Source: Pycnococcus provasolii
Taxonomy: Eukaryota; Chlorophyta; Pseudoscourfieldiophyceae; Pseudoscourfieldiales
Assembly: GCA_049487715.1 (NCBI GenBank)
Contig: CP150576.1
Span: 124,001 to 188,000 of the forward strand
Direction of reading: 5' to 3'
Length of the DNA: 64,000 bases
The notes beneath the pieces were generated by a model that saw nothing but the letters and a program-made list of their open reading frames with translations, searched no databases and was not told the origin of the DNA. The translations under genes and the position numbers were made by a program. Shown here one piece after another: positions 1 to 8,926 of this stretch. How positions within the stretch are numbered: the stretch's first letter is position 1; every line of letters begins with the position of its first letter.

Positions 1-223
1 GAATCTGAGGAAGAGAGATGAGAGAGGGCGGGAGAAGGTAACGGCAACTCCTCCCAGGGCCATCATGGCCATGGCCAGTGCGATAGAAGTCACGGCGACT
101 GGACACGCCGGCCGCAGACAACAAAGTATATACACGAGTTTCCGTCCTTTCGGAATTCGGGGATGAGAAAAGAGAATTGGCGCGCGCCGAATTGCCCTGC
201 AATTGCCCATTGCAAACTTTGCA

Positions 224-1396
224 ATGTCTCTGCTGCTGCGTCGCTGCACTGGTGGCGTGAACCATCTCGCGCCACGGGTTCCCGTGAACGTGAAGAACGT
301 GTTTGCAACCGCTTTGCGTGCACCTCCACCTCCTCCTCCTCCTTCTCCTTCTCCTTCACTTGGCAGATTGCTGGTTCATGGACTGGCTGGTTCAAGGCTC
401 TTTGTGCGTTCATCGTCGCACACGATCGTCAGCCCTTCCGTGAAATCGGCTGTGCCTTCATGCTGCTCATCTTTCGCCTCGTCAGCTTTTGGTATGGCTA
501 GGGTTGGTATGGCTAGGGGAGCAATCAGCAAAGCGACTTGCCGGTCAAATGCGTCGTCGTCGTCATCGATGATCGTGAATAGCAGCAAATACACACGAGC
601 TGTACACACATCCGCACAGCGAAACCAGAGATACCGCCACATCGACTTATCGGTGAACGCAAGGTCAAGCTGGTACGGACCGGGAGGAGGATACGGCGGC
701 GGCGGCGGAGGAGGAGGGATCGACGGACAGACAGCGCTGACGGCGCTGCTTGCCACTAACGCCGGTGTGTACCTGCTTTGGATGCTCGCGGCGAACGGAA
801 ACGGGGTCAGCGAACGATTCATGCACGACCACTTCGCCCTAAGTGCCCACAACCTCAACCAAGGACGATATCACACACTTCTCACGTGCTCGTTCTCTCA
901 CAGAGATTTCTGGCACCTGATTTCCAATGGCGTCGTTCTGTTCTTTTTCGGCGCGGAGCTCGGCGCGGTTTTCGGAGGGGCTTTTCTCCTAAGACTCTAC
1001 GCTCTTGGTGCCGTCGGCGGAAGTGCCGTGCACATTGCCTACGACGAATATCAGTATCGACAAATATCGCGTAAAAGACGATGGGGTACGTTCGGCAATC
1101 CGTTCGAATATCAGGAGCGACGCTCGTCGTGGCACTTCAGGCCGGTCGTCGGCGCGTCGTGCGCAGCGAACGCCATCATCGTCTTCTATACGCTGACGTA
1201 TCCCTTCCGGCCTATATACTTGTATGGCTTGCTTCCGCTCCCAGCTTGGCTGCTTGGCGTACTTGCGGTTGGAAGAGATTTCGTGAATATGGGTGCTTTC
1301 GACGCGACGTCGCACACCGGCCACATTGGGGGTGCAGCGGCAGGTGCGGCGGTGAAGGCGTGGCAGCTCCTTGGCAATCGCATGCGACGAATGTAG
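224..1396 (+). CDS. Rhomboid-family intramembrane serine protease, probably mitochondrial or plastid
   Basis: 390 residues from the ATG at 224; the frame opens earlier only on a TTG. The first ~150 residues are Ser/Arg/Ala-rich with few acidic residues, fitting an organelle transit peptide, followed by a Gly-rich linker. The hydrophobic core carries rhomboid signatures: HLISN (His about 231) in the second helix, VVGASCAANA with the presumed nucleophile Ser about 312, and GHIGG with the catalytic His about 367 in the last helix. Rhomboids cut transmembrane substrates with a Ser-His dyad; the PARL-like and plant organellar branches resemble this layout. One oddity is that the usual GxSG reads GASC, so the second Gly is Cys, while Ser and His are intact. 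It ends 54 bp from the convergent gene on the other strand. The family is secure; substrate and compartment are inferred. Confidence 0.85.
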   Translation: MSLLLRRCTGGVNHLAPRVPVNVKNVFATALRAPPPPPPPSPSPSLGRLLVHGLAGSRLFVRSSSHTIVSPSVKSAVPSCCSSFASSAFGMARVGMARGAISKATCRSNASSSSSMIVNSSKYTRAVHTSAQRNQRYRHIDLSVNARSSWYGPGGGYGGGGGGGGIDGQTALTALLATNAGVYLLWMLAANGNGVSERFMHDHFALSAHNLNQGRYHTLLTCSFSHRDFWHLISNGVVLFFFGAELGAVFGGAFLLRLYALGAVGGSAVHIAYDEYQYRQISRKRRWGTFGNPFEYQERRSSWHFRPVVGASCAANAIIVFYTLTYPFRPIYLYGLLPLPAWLLGVLAVGRDFVNMGAFDATSHTGHIGGAAAGAAVKAWQLLGNRMRRM

Positions 1397-1450
1397 ATTA
1401 GGATTGTTCTTTTTAGAAGACTTGATTGTTACAGCTTAACTTACACGTCA

Positions 1451-2089
1451 TCATGTGTGCAAGGTGTAAACTTCGTCTTCGTAGATGTGCGTATTGTGGT
1501 CCACCGTGTTTGTGTCCGCGAGCTCGAGGTTGTAGAAGGCAATTTCGTCCTCACCGTCGAACAGCGGTCCTGCGTGCCACGTTCCCTTGTTCAGTTTGAC
1601 GATGCACCCTCCTTTGAACGCGAACGCGTGCAGCTGTTCAGCGGTTGGTGGCTTGGAGAGGTCGCTCGGCTCAGCGACGACGAGGTGCCAGGTTGAGTCT
1701 TGCATGCTAGCGAGGCACTGCGTGACGTCGGCGTGGTATGTGATTCGGTCCATTTCGAGTCCCCTCGGCGGTATGCGCATCATGTAGAAGCGCGGCTGGC
1801 CTGCGGACAGGTCCAGCGAGGCGTCGTAGAGTGGAACTTCGTACGGCGTACCATCTTCTTCAGGCCAGACGACTTGTCCGAATGGCTGAAACGCAGCAGC
1901 GTCAGATTTCGACGTGATTGCAGTCACATGTAAAGAAACAGAAACAGGTACAGGAGAGGACGACGACGACGACGACACGCAAGGTAAAGGATGAGGACGA
2001 CGACGGGAGGGCAGTAAGGACGGACGCATGCGCAAGGGCACGCGCACCGAGAAGGAAGAAGTGTTCGCCATCGCCATCGCCATCGCCAT
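1451..2089 (-). CDS. Ureidoglycolate lyase/hydrolase-like cupin protein, likely plastid-targeted
   Basis: 212 residues from the first ATG at 2089 (the longer frame starts on TTG at 2119). The N-terminus begins with alternating Met-Ala, then Arg/Ser/Pro-rich sequence resembling a plastid transit peptide with a poly-Ser run. From about residue 60 it matches the ureidoglycolate lyase (AllA/PF04115) fold: the segments MRIPPRGLEMDRITYHADVT, GGCIVKLNKGTWHAGPLF and the closing NTVDHNTHIY are the recognisable core, with the GTWHAGPLF strand typical of the metal-binding cupin. In bacteria this family splits ureidoglycolate during purine catabolism. Plant and algal relatives are often annotated only by homology, so the exact substrate here is uncertain. 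A TTAGGG array lies 60-120 bp upstream on the sense strand. Confidence 0.75.
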   Translation of the reverse strand: MAMAMAMANTSSFSVRVPLRMRPSLLPSRRRPHPLPCVSSSSSSSPVPVSVSLHVTAITSKSDAAAFQPFGQVVWPEEDGTPYEVPLYDASLDLSAGQPRFYMMRIPPRGLEMDRITYHADVTQCLASMQDSTWHLVVAEPSDLSKPPTAEQLHAFAFKGGCIVKLNKGTWHAGPLFDGEDEIAFYNLELADTNTVDHNTHIYEDEVYTLHT

Positions 2090-2150
2090 CGCGCCGAGAG
2101 CACCGGAGACGTCTGACAAGAAGAGACTAAAGGTAAGGGGGCCATAATAG

Positions 2151-2210
2151 CCCTAGTTAGTAACCCTAGTTAGTAACCCTAACCCTAACCCTAACCCAAA
2201 ACCCTAACCG
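2151..2210 (-). promoter_or_regulatory. TTAGGG-repeat array (telo-box-like) upstream of the ureidoglycolate lyase-like gene
   Basis: On the plus strand this reads as a run of CCCTAA units, some interrupted by GTTAGTAA. On the minus strand, the sense strand of the gene starting at 2089, it reads TTAGGG. It lies in a 313-bp gap between two minus-strand genes. Internal position and orientation argue for a promoter element rather than a chromosome end. Confidence 0.55.
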
Positions 2211-2402
2211 AAACCTTCCTGGAATCTGGCCTTGCCTAATTAAATCCCACGACTACCAGGTCAATGGCCAATGAACACACTCAATTCTAGTAGGTAGTAC
2301 TACAGTAGATGAAAGTGTTAGACTACAGTAAAGTATTATCTATGTAGGTAATGTACAGTACACGTAACAAAACAAAACGAAACAAATAAGCCTGAAACAA
2401 AA

Positions 2403-5400
2403 TTATTCAGCAGCCTTGCCCTTCCCACGTCGATTCGGCATCTTGTCGCCGTCGCCGCCGTTGAGCGTCTCAATTTCCTTCTCGCTGTACATGTGAGGTG
2501 CCACCTCCACCAGCCACTTCGACTCAATTTCGGAAATCTGACGCATGTACTCGCGTGTCGTGTACACCAGCTCGTGGTACACAACCCAGCGTGGGGGCAA
2601 CACGAGCATTTCACCGCTGCCCTCGCTGCCATCCTTGCCACCGCCGTCATTCGGCTTGGGCGGCTTGGGCGCGAGCGCGCTAGACGGATGGATGTACACG
2701 CTCTGCTGCGGCGCCTTGATTGTCTTGTACAGCAGTGGACCACCTCCGCCGGTGCTGCCGGCAGCCGTGCGAACAGCCTGCCCACCCTTGCCAAGCTTCT
2801 CGGCAAGGCGGGCCGTGTGGTAGAAGAAGCCGCTGAGAATGCACTTCTTCACGGCGTCGTGCGCGGTAGGGTTGGAGATGAGCTCAATCTCCACGCGCCC
2901 CATCAGGTTGACGAGCTGGTCGAAAATGTCGCGCGCACGCTTGATGCTGCGCACTTGCACGAAATTTTCCATGCACCATGCGCTCGCAAAATTCACCTCC
3001 TCGCTGCTCCAGGAGGCGTACACGTTGTACAATCCAATGTGATCGCCGACATTTCCCTGGTAGAAGGAGTTGATGGCGGCATTCGCCTCAATCAGCTTGT
3101 CCTTTGGCCGGTAGAAGAGGCTACCTCCAACGTTCAGCATCGCGCATATGCACACAATCTCGAAGCTCACCTTGTACTGCTCGCTTGCGATGAGCATCTT
3201 ACTCAGCATCGGGTCGAGCGGAAATTCTGCCATGCGCCGACCGAGCTTCGTCAGGCTTCCACGGTCGTTGAGTGCCCCAAGCGCGTACAGCTGCTCGAGC
3301 GCTCGCACGATCGCATCGCTCGGCGGCGGGTCCATGAAGTCGAAGTTCAGCAAGTCGTGAATGCCTAGGCTCTTCAGCATTAGGATTACGTTGCCGAGAT
3401 TCGTTCGCTGGATCTCAGGAACCACGTTATCCTCGAGCTCGTTTTGGTACGACCACGCCGTATACAGCCTGTAGCATGTTCCCGATGCCGTTCGCCCCGC
3501 GCGGCCCGCACGCTGCAGCGCGTTCGCCTTGGACACTGGCTGCACGAGAAGGCTCTCCATGCCCGTCTTGGGGTGGAAATCGTTCTGCTTGTGAAAGCCC
3601 GGGTCGATGACGTGGCGAATGCCGTCGATTGTCAAGCTTGTCTCCGCGATGTTCGTCGCAAGCACGAGTTTTCGCGCGCCGGGCGGCGTTGGCGAGAAGA
3701 TCTTCATCTGCATGTCCGACGGCAGGTTCGCGTACACCGGGCAGATGATCAGTTCCGCAATCTTTCCGCCCATCTTCCGGGTTCGTTGCCTGAAGATCTC
3801 CTCCGCAGCCTCGATTTCCTCCTGACCTGTGTAGAATATGAGAATGTCGCCTGGAAGCGGCTGCTCGACGTGTATCTGCAGTGCCGTGACAATCGAGGCG
3901 TCCATGTAATCCGCCTCGGGCTGCTTCGTGTAAAAAATCTCCACAGGGTAGCGTCGCCCTGGAATGCGGAAGATGGGCGCATCGTCGAAGTATGCGCTAA
4001 ACTTCTCCGCGTCGAGCGTGGCGGACGATATGAGCACCCTTAAATCTGGGCGAAAGCGGATGAGATCTTTGATCAGGCCGAACAGCACGTCCGTGTGCAG
4101 AGTTCGCTCGTGCGCCTCGTCGACGATCATTGCGCTGTATCCAGCTAGGTCTGGTTCGCTGAGAAACTCGCGCAGCAGCATGCCATCCGTCATGAACTTG
4201 AGCACAGTTTTGTCGCCCGTGCAGTCCTCGAATCGAATCGCATATCCCACCTCGTGGCCAAGCTTCACCCCCATCTCGGTCGCAACGCGCGAGGCAACGC
4301 TCATCGTCGCGACGCGGCGAGGCTGCGTGCACCCAATCTTGCCGCGCTCGGAGTAGCCAGATTCGTGCAGGTACTGCGCAATCTGCGTCGTCTTGCCCGA
4401 TCCCGTCTCCCCGACGATGATGAGCGTCTGGTACTCGTCCACGGCTCCTAGCAGCTCTTCCCTGTACTTGTAGATGGGCAAGCGTCTCCGTTCCTCCTGT
4501 ATCGCCTCGAATTTGCTCAGCTTCTCGAGTCGCAAGCGCTCCTTCTCGTTCTCAGCCTGCGCCTCGAGGTCCGGGCGCGCCTCGACGTTTTCTCCCGCGA
4601 GCATGGCATCCTTCACGAAGTCCACCGTATCAATAACAAATTCATAGCCGTCGTCATTCGCGGCAGCTGCTGATGCGCCGCCGATCACGCCCGCCTTTCG
4701 CAGCTGCTCAGCCTCCCAGTTCAGCTGCTCCGCTTGGTGCATTCCAGGTTGGTCTGCATTATCCTTGTAGCGCGCCGCGGCGGCGGCGTAGCGCTTGTCC
4801 TGCCGCACCTTCCCGCTCTGCAGGTCGTCGTACGCATCCGGCATCACGTAACGCGCCTCATCCTCGTTGTTCGCAATTGCCGCACGTTCCTTCGCAAGAG
4901 CGAGCAGCTCCTTTTTTCGTGCGAGTTCGTTCTTCTCAGCTTCCGTCAGTTCGACGTCCGCAAAGAGCAGTTCTTCGTCCTGGATGGTATCCTCGAGTTC
5001 CTGCAGTTTTCGCTCTTCTCTTTTCTTGAGGTACTCCTGTCGGCTCAGCTCGCGGAGGCGATTTGTCATTTCAGGATCGTCCTGTTCCGCCGCCTGTTCT
5101 GCCGCCGCTTCGTCGTCCAAAAAGGCTTCGAGCTCTTCTTTCGTCCCTCCTCCTCCTCCCACCTTTTTCGTTCGTTCCGCGTCGCGCGCGCGAAGGCGTT
5201 CCTCGAAAGCCGCCAACTCCGCGGCGTCGCGCTCGCGCTCAATGTCTGCGGCATGTTTGGTCTTATCTGCGTCGGTTCTTGTATCTGCGTGAGCACTGCC
5301 GGTGTTTGGTTTTGGTTGTGCGCGTCGCACGGCGGTTTCGTCGTCTTCGTCGTTTGCGTCGTCATCGTCTTTGTGTGTGCTTCTGTGCCTTCTTCGTCGT

Positions 5401-5927
5401 TTGTGCGTACTTCCTGCATCCGCGTCCCCTCCTTCTTCGTTCTGCCGGTGTTCTGACGACGATCTGTGCCTCCGACGAGAAGAAGAAGAGTGCTTCTGAG
5501 ACGCCGACGCCGACTCCGATTTGTCGTGCGTCGCAGGTTGGCGTTGTTCTCCTCCTCCTCTCGTCGTGGTTGGTTCTTCTTCTTCTTCGTCGTCGTCGTC
5601 ATCTTCTTCTAGGAGGTCGTACTTGCGGCGAGAGAGCGACCCCGAAGTCAAAGGAGTCGTATTGTCGTCAAGTGGGCGTGCACTTTTCGAAGTCGCCTTC
5701 CCTGGTTGTTTCGACGTATGTTTGAATCGAGAAAGCAGTTGCGAGCAGAATGCATCCAGTGCGGGCGAGTCAGGCAAGCCTTGTGCAGTTAACGCCGCTG
5801 CAAGCTCACTGGAGTTGGAAGTCGACGAGGCTAACGAAACGACGTACTCGACTAACGCCGGTGCCGAGAATCCAAGTAACGAGATGAGCGAATCAGAAAT
5901 ATAAGTATGATGAGATGACGACGACAT
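2403..5927 (-). CDS. PRP2: DEAH-box spliceosomal RNA helicase, Prp2/DHX16 type
   Basis: 1174 residues from the ATG at 5927 (TTG-started extension rejected). The N-terminal ~350 residues are charged and low-complexity (Asp/Glu, Arg/Ser, His runs), as in DHX16. The helicase core shows [10 protein letters not shown] (motif I, about residue 504), TQPRRVA (Ia), DEAH (II, about 601), SAT (III) and QRAGRAGR (VI). The winged-helix, ratchet (HA2) and OB-fold regions follow, including the YNVYASW and RDIFDQL segments typical of the Prp2/Prp22/Prp43 branch. Prp2 binds the activated spliceosome and uses ATP to remodel it before the first transesterification. Assignment to the DEAH splicing helicases is firm; Prp2/DHX16 over Prp22 or Prp16 rests on overall likeness and length. 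The presence of spliced genes in this window fits the function. Confidence 0.85.
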   Translation of the reverse strand: MSSSSHHTYISDSLISLLGFSAPALVEYVVSLASSTSNSSELAAALTAQGLPDSPALDAFCSQLLSRFKHTSKQPGKATSKSARPLDDNTTPLTSGSLSRRKYDLLEEDDDDDEEEEEPTTTRGGGEQRQPATHDKSESASASQKHSSSSRRRHRSSSEHRQNEEGGDADAGSTHKRRRRHRSTHKDDDDANDEDDETAVRRAQPKPNTGSAHADTRTDADKTKHAADIERERDAAELAAFEERLRARDAERTKKVGGGGGTKEELEAFLDDEAAAEQAAEQDDPEMTNRLRELSRQEYLKKREERKLQELEDTIQDEELLFADVELTEAEKNELARKKELLALAKERAAIANNEDEARYVMPDAYDDLQSGKVRQDKRYAAAAARYKDNADQPGMHQAEQLNWEAEQLRKAGVIGGASAAAANDDGYEFVIDTVDFVKDAMLAGENVEARPDLEAQAENEKERLRLEKLSKFEAIQEERRRLPIYKYREELLGAVDEYQTLIIVGETGSGKTTQIAQYLHESGYSERGKIGCTQPRRVATMSVASRVATEMGVKLGHEVGYAIRFEDCTGDKTVLKFMTDGMLLREFLSEPDLAGYSAMIVDEAHERTLHTDVLFGLIKDLIRFRPDLRVLISSATLDAEKFSAYFDDAPIFRIPGRRYPVEIFYTKQPEADYMDASIVTALQIHVEQPLPGDILIFYTGQEEIEAAEEIFRQRTRKMGGKIAELIICPVYANLPSDMQMKIFSPTPPGARKLVLATNIAETSLTIDGIRHVIDPGFHKQNDFHPKTGMESLLVQPVSKANALQRAGRAGRTASGTCYRLYTAWSYQNELEDNVVPEIQRTNLGNVILMLKSLGIHDLLNFDFMDPPPSDAIVRALEQLYALGALNDRGSLTKLGRRMAEFPLDPMLSKMLIASEQYKVSFEIVCICAMLNVGGSLFYRPKDKLIEANAAINSFYQGNVGDHIGLYNVYASWSSEEVNFASAWCMENFVQVRSIKRARDIFDQLVNLMGRVEIELISNPTAHDAVKKCILSGFFYHTARLAEKLGKGGQAVRTAAGSTGGGGPLLYKTIKAPQQSVYIHPSSALAPKPPKPNDGGGKDGSEGSGEMLVLPPRWVVYHELVYTTREYMRQISEIESKWLVEVAPHMYSEKEIETLNGGDGDKMPNRRGKGKAAE

Positions 5928-6134
5928 GAGCGAGCAAGACAAGCCAACCAACCAACCAGCCAACCAACCAAACAATGTTCAACAACACGTACCGAAGCAG
6001 GTCACCTTTGCAAACGTTAGGCAAAACGTCGTGGGCCCTTGAAGGAGACGAGACGAGGCGAGGCAAAAGCAATGACGGCGGCGGAAATGACAACAGGCGG
6101 CGGAGGATGCGGAGGAGGAAAATGAGACATGGCG

Positions 6135-6176
6135 GTTAGGGGTTAGGGTTAGGGTTACGGGAATGGGGGTTAGGGG
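6135..6176 (+). promoter_or_regulatory. TTAGGG-repeat array upstream of the RCC1-repeat gene
   Basis: Several TTAGGG/TTAGGGG units on the plus strand end about 40 bp before the ATG at 6218. The 290-bp gap separates two divergent genes and also holds a TGGGCC (site II-like) element at 6032-6037. Orientation matches the plus-strand gene. Confidence 0.55.
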
Positions 6177-6217
6177 ACTCCGCTGCTTCCTCCAGTCCCA
6201 CGTGGAGCCCTGCTGCC

Positions 6218-7264
6218 ATGGAGGAAAGTGCCGCACATCTACATCTACATAGGCTGCGAGACGCCGCCATCGACGTCTGGCGCGAATGGCTCGTCGTCGT
6301 GCACAAACCGCGACGACTCGCAATCGTCAAGGAGCGCGACGAACACCGCAAACGAATTTCGCGCGCCAACGCGAACATTGCAGCGGGTTCCTATCACTCG
6401 CTGGCGCTGCAACGCAATGGCAGCATCGCGTGCTGGGGCGACAACGATTATGACCAGGCGCCTCCGGACGGCATACAAGGGGACTTCATCATGGTCGCCG
6501 CGGGCGACTTTCACTCGCTGGCGCTACAACGCGACGGCAGCATCGCGTGCTGGGGCGACAACGACGACGGCCGGGCGCCTCCTGGCGGCATACAAGGTGA
6601 CTTCGTCGCCATCGCCGCGGGTGTATTTCACTCGCTGGCGCTACAACGCGACGGCAATATTGCGTGCTGGGGATACAACGGCGAGGGCCAGGCACCTCCC
6701 GACGACATACAAGGTGACTTCGTCGCCATCGCCGCGGGCGCTTCTCATTCGCTGGCGCTGCAACGCGACGGCAGTATCGCGTGCTGGGGACGCAACAACG
6801 ACGGCCAGGCGCCTCCGGACGGCATACAAGGCGACTTCGTCGCCATCGCCGCGGGCGACTTTCACTCGCTGGCGATCCGACGCGACGGCAGTATCGCGTG
6901 CTGGGGACGCAACACCAACGGCCGGGCGCCTCCTGGCGGCATACAAGGTGACTTTGTCGCAATCGACGCGGGTGCTGAACACTCGTTGGCGATCCGACGC
7001 GACGGCAGCATCGCGTGCTGGGGCGACAACGACGACGGCCAGGCACCTCCGGACGGCATACAAGGTGACTTCGTCGCCATCGCCGCGGGTGTATTTCACT
7101 CGTTGGCGATCCGACGCGACGGCAGTATTGCGTGCTGGGGCGCCAACTACGAAGGCCAAGCGCCGACTCCAGAGCACGACGAGGAGTACGAGGTGGACGA
7201 CTACGCCACTCTCAGCGCCAACTTTCCCTTCATGACCGATGTGCACATGTATCCTGTAACTTAA
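6218..7264 (+). CDS. RCC1-repeat (beta-propeller) protein
   Basis: 348 residues from an ATG at 6218. After a ~50-residue Arg/His-rich leader, seven tandem units of 39 residues follow, each centred on HSLALQRDGSIACWG or HSLAIRRDGSIACWG and ending GQAPPDGIQGDF. This is the RCC1/regulator-of-chromosome-condensation repeat; seven blades would close one propeller. A short acidic tail follows. RCC1 itself is a Ran nucleotide-exchange factor, but this repeat type also occurs in many unrelated proteins and no Ran-specific feature is visible, so no exchange activity is claimed. Units 1-4 carry LALQ and units 5-7 LAIR, and the DNA is almost identical between units, suggesting recent block duplication. 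Its 3' end converges with the FAD oxidoreductase gene. Confidence 0.8.
   Translation: MEESAAHLHLHRLRDAAIDVWREWLVVVHKPRRLAIVKERDEHRKRISRANANIAAGSYHSLALQRNGSIACWGDNDYDQAPPDGIQGDFIMVAAGDFHSLALQRDGSIACWGDNDDGRAPPGGIQGDFVAIAAGVFHSLALQRDGNIACWGYNGEGQAPPDDIQGDFVAIAAGASHSLALQRDGSIACWGRNNDGQAPPDGIQGDFVAIAAGDFHSLAIRRDGSIACWGRNTNGRAPPGGIQGDFVAIDAGAEHSLAIRRDGSIACWGDNDDGQAPPDGIQGDFVAIAAGVFHSLAIRRDGSIACWGANYEGQAPTPEHDEEYEVDDYATLSANFPFMTDVHMYPVT
6378..7165 (+). repeat. Seven 117-bp tandem repeats inside the RCC1 gene
   Basis: The 117-bp unit (39 codons) recurs seven times with high nucleotide identity, including at synonymous sites, e.g. the recurrent GGCATACAAGG and GCGTGCTGGGG segments. This implies recent expansion or gene conversion. 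Confidence 0.8.
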
Positions 7265-7386
7265 GGTAGTCGTTGTATTAATTTTGCCACGTTGTTGTGG
7301 TTGCTGAATGATCATCTCCATCGTAGAGAAATCGTACCCGGAATTGGGTGCACAGAAAGCGTCACACTTCGGAAGTGATGTTACAG

Positions 7387-8725
7387 TTACACGAGCAAGA
7401 TGTCGCCAAGCGCCGTCGCAGATGCCGTCGCGGTGCGCCACTTGACATAACGGGCACCTTTGCTATCGTCGGACGCAAGGTTCGCCGCGACGGCGTCCGC
7501 GAGCGCTTCACCGCTTAGCACGGCGCTCTGCGCGCTCGGCGAACGTGCATCACCCGTTCCCATCCAATCACCGCAAACTCCAACGCGCGTCGACAGGTCG
7601 AGCAAGTGCGACTCTCGCGTGACTGTGAGAGGCAAGGCGGCACCCCAGAGCTGGTACTTGGACGAGAGAATTTCCGCGCTCTCGTCCAGAGATCCGCCTG
7701 AGGCACGCAAGGCTAATGCGAAACTGTCCAAGAGCGCATTCGTGACCTCTGCCCCTATTGAATGTGTGTTGTGTTTAGGTTGTTAGTGACTGCTGTTCAT
7801 CCGCCACGGAATGGTTTGAGGTAGACTTACCCTTCGCACGAGGAACGCGCTCCTGAGGCACCTTGTTCGCCTTCCCATATTCCGCCGTGCTGAGCAAAGA
7901 CCAAACCTCCACACCATCGACGTCTTGCTTATTGCGTTTTGCGTACGCGAGCACGCCGTCGCCTCCCGAGATATGAGCCGAATCAAATGGTGCGTTGACG
8001 GCGCCGGCAGGAAACGCGATACCAACACTCCAGATGGAGGAGAGAATCAAACGACGCTGCTTGGCGAGCTGCTCGCGTGGCCTTGCGCCAAACGCGCACT
8101 GAACGCTCTTCTCCACCGCAACGCCAGCGGCACCCTCGCTCGACTTGATTAGGCGTGCAGCACACTTGCCATTATGCGAAATCACGACGTAGTCAAAGGT
8201 CGTCTCATCGCCTGGTACGTCTGATCCACCAAGCAGCCACCTCTCACCCGCCGTGCGTGACATCCGCGCGACCCACGCAGGCCTCACAACGCGAACGTCT
8301 GGGTCCACCCACCTTTCACACAGCTCGTGCCAACCTTCACCCGTCGCTACTGCAACTTTTCGACTTGCATCTCCTGGCACGACAAGTTGTTTGTCGACGT
8401 CCAAAGCCACGACACGTGTCGGATCTTCATATTCGGCCAGTCCTGCGTTAACCCAGTCGTCAACAATCTGCAGGAATCGCGGCTCCGAGGCGGCAACATA
8501 TGACAGTGCGTGGTCCCAGCGCGCGTAAGTGCCTTGAGATGTCAACTTCAAACTTTTGGATGAGCATCGGCCACCGAGGGCGCGCGCACCGGTGTCGAAT
8601 AGCGTCACACGCAAGCCGGGTGACAAGTCACGACGGTGAGAAAGCAGGCGGTTCGCGAACGCAATGCCAGAGAGACCGCCGCCGATCACCGCGACGCGAG
8701 GACCATTCAAGGACACCGGCGCCAT
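7387..8725 (-). CDS. FAD-dependent amine oxidase/renalase-like oxidoreductase, two exons
   Basis: Two exons on the minus strand: 8725-7831 and 7754-7387, joined across a 76-bp phase-1 intron (donor GTAAGT, acceptor ATAG), giving 420 residues. The start is the first ATG at 8725; a longer GTG-started frame codes only a poly-Val run. The N-terminus has the Rossmann dinucleotide motif VIGGGLSGIAFA, then LFDTGARALGGRCSS typical of renalase-like FAD proteins. The second exon restores the C-terminal flavin-binding end (GVCGDWMGTGDA, then SGEALADAVA). Exon 2 continues in frame exactly at the predicted splice, which supports the model. Such proteins oxidise amines or reduced nicotinamides; the substrate here is unknown. 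A TTAGGG array lies 120-145 bp upstream. Confidence 0.8.
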
Positions 8726-8843
8726 CACTGTAACACACACACACACAAAACTGGCAGAAAAAAAAATCAGCAGTAGCACGACGACCACCACGACGACGAC
8801 GACGAACACCTGGGATGAAGATGCAGATAAGGAAAAGGGAGGC

Positions 8844-8867
8844 TAACCCTAACCCTAACCCAACCCT
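8844..8867 (-). promoter_or_regulatory. TTAGGG-repeat array upstream of the FAD oxidoreductase gene
   Basis: Three CCCTAA-type units on the plus strand read TTAGGG along the sense strand of the minus-strand gene starting at 8725, about 120 bp upstream of the ATG. Confidence 0.5.
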
Positions 8868-8926
8868 GAGAAGATCGGAAAATAGCAGGCAAGGGAGCGG
8901 TTGGTTTTGTTTTTAGTCTTTACACT

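Noticed and set aside
2151-2210. Chromosome end or telomere-fusion scar
   Set aside because: Five similar arrays occur inside gene-dense sequence, each in sense orientation before a gene; not terminal.
7755-7830. Readthrough coding across the FAD gene intron
   Set aside because: Frame stops shortly after; GTAAGT and AG boundaries restore the FAD-binding C-terminus exactly.
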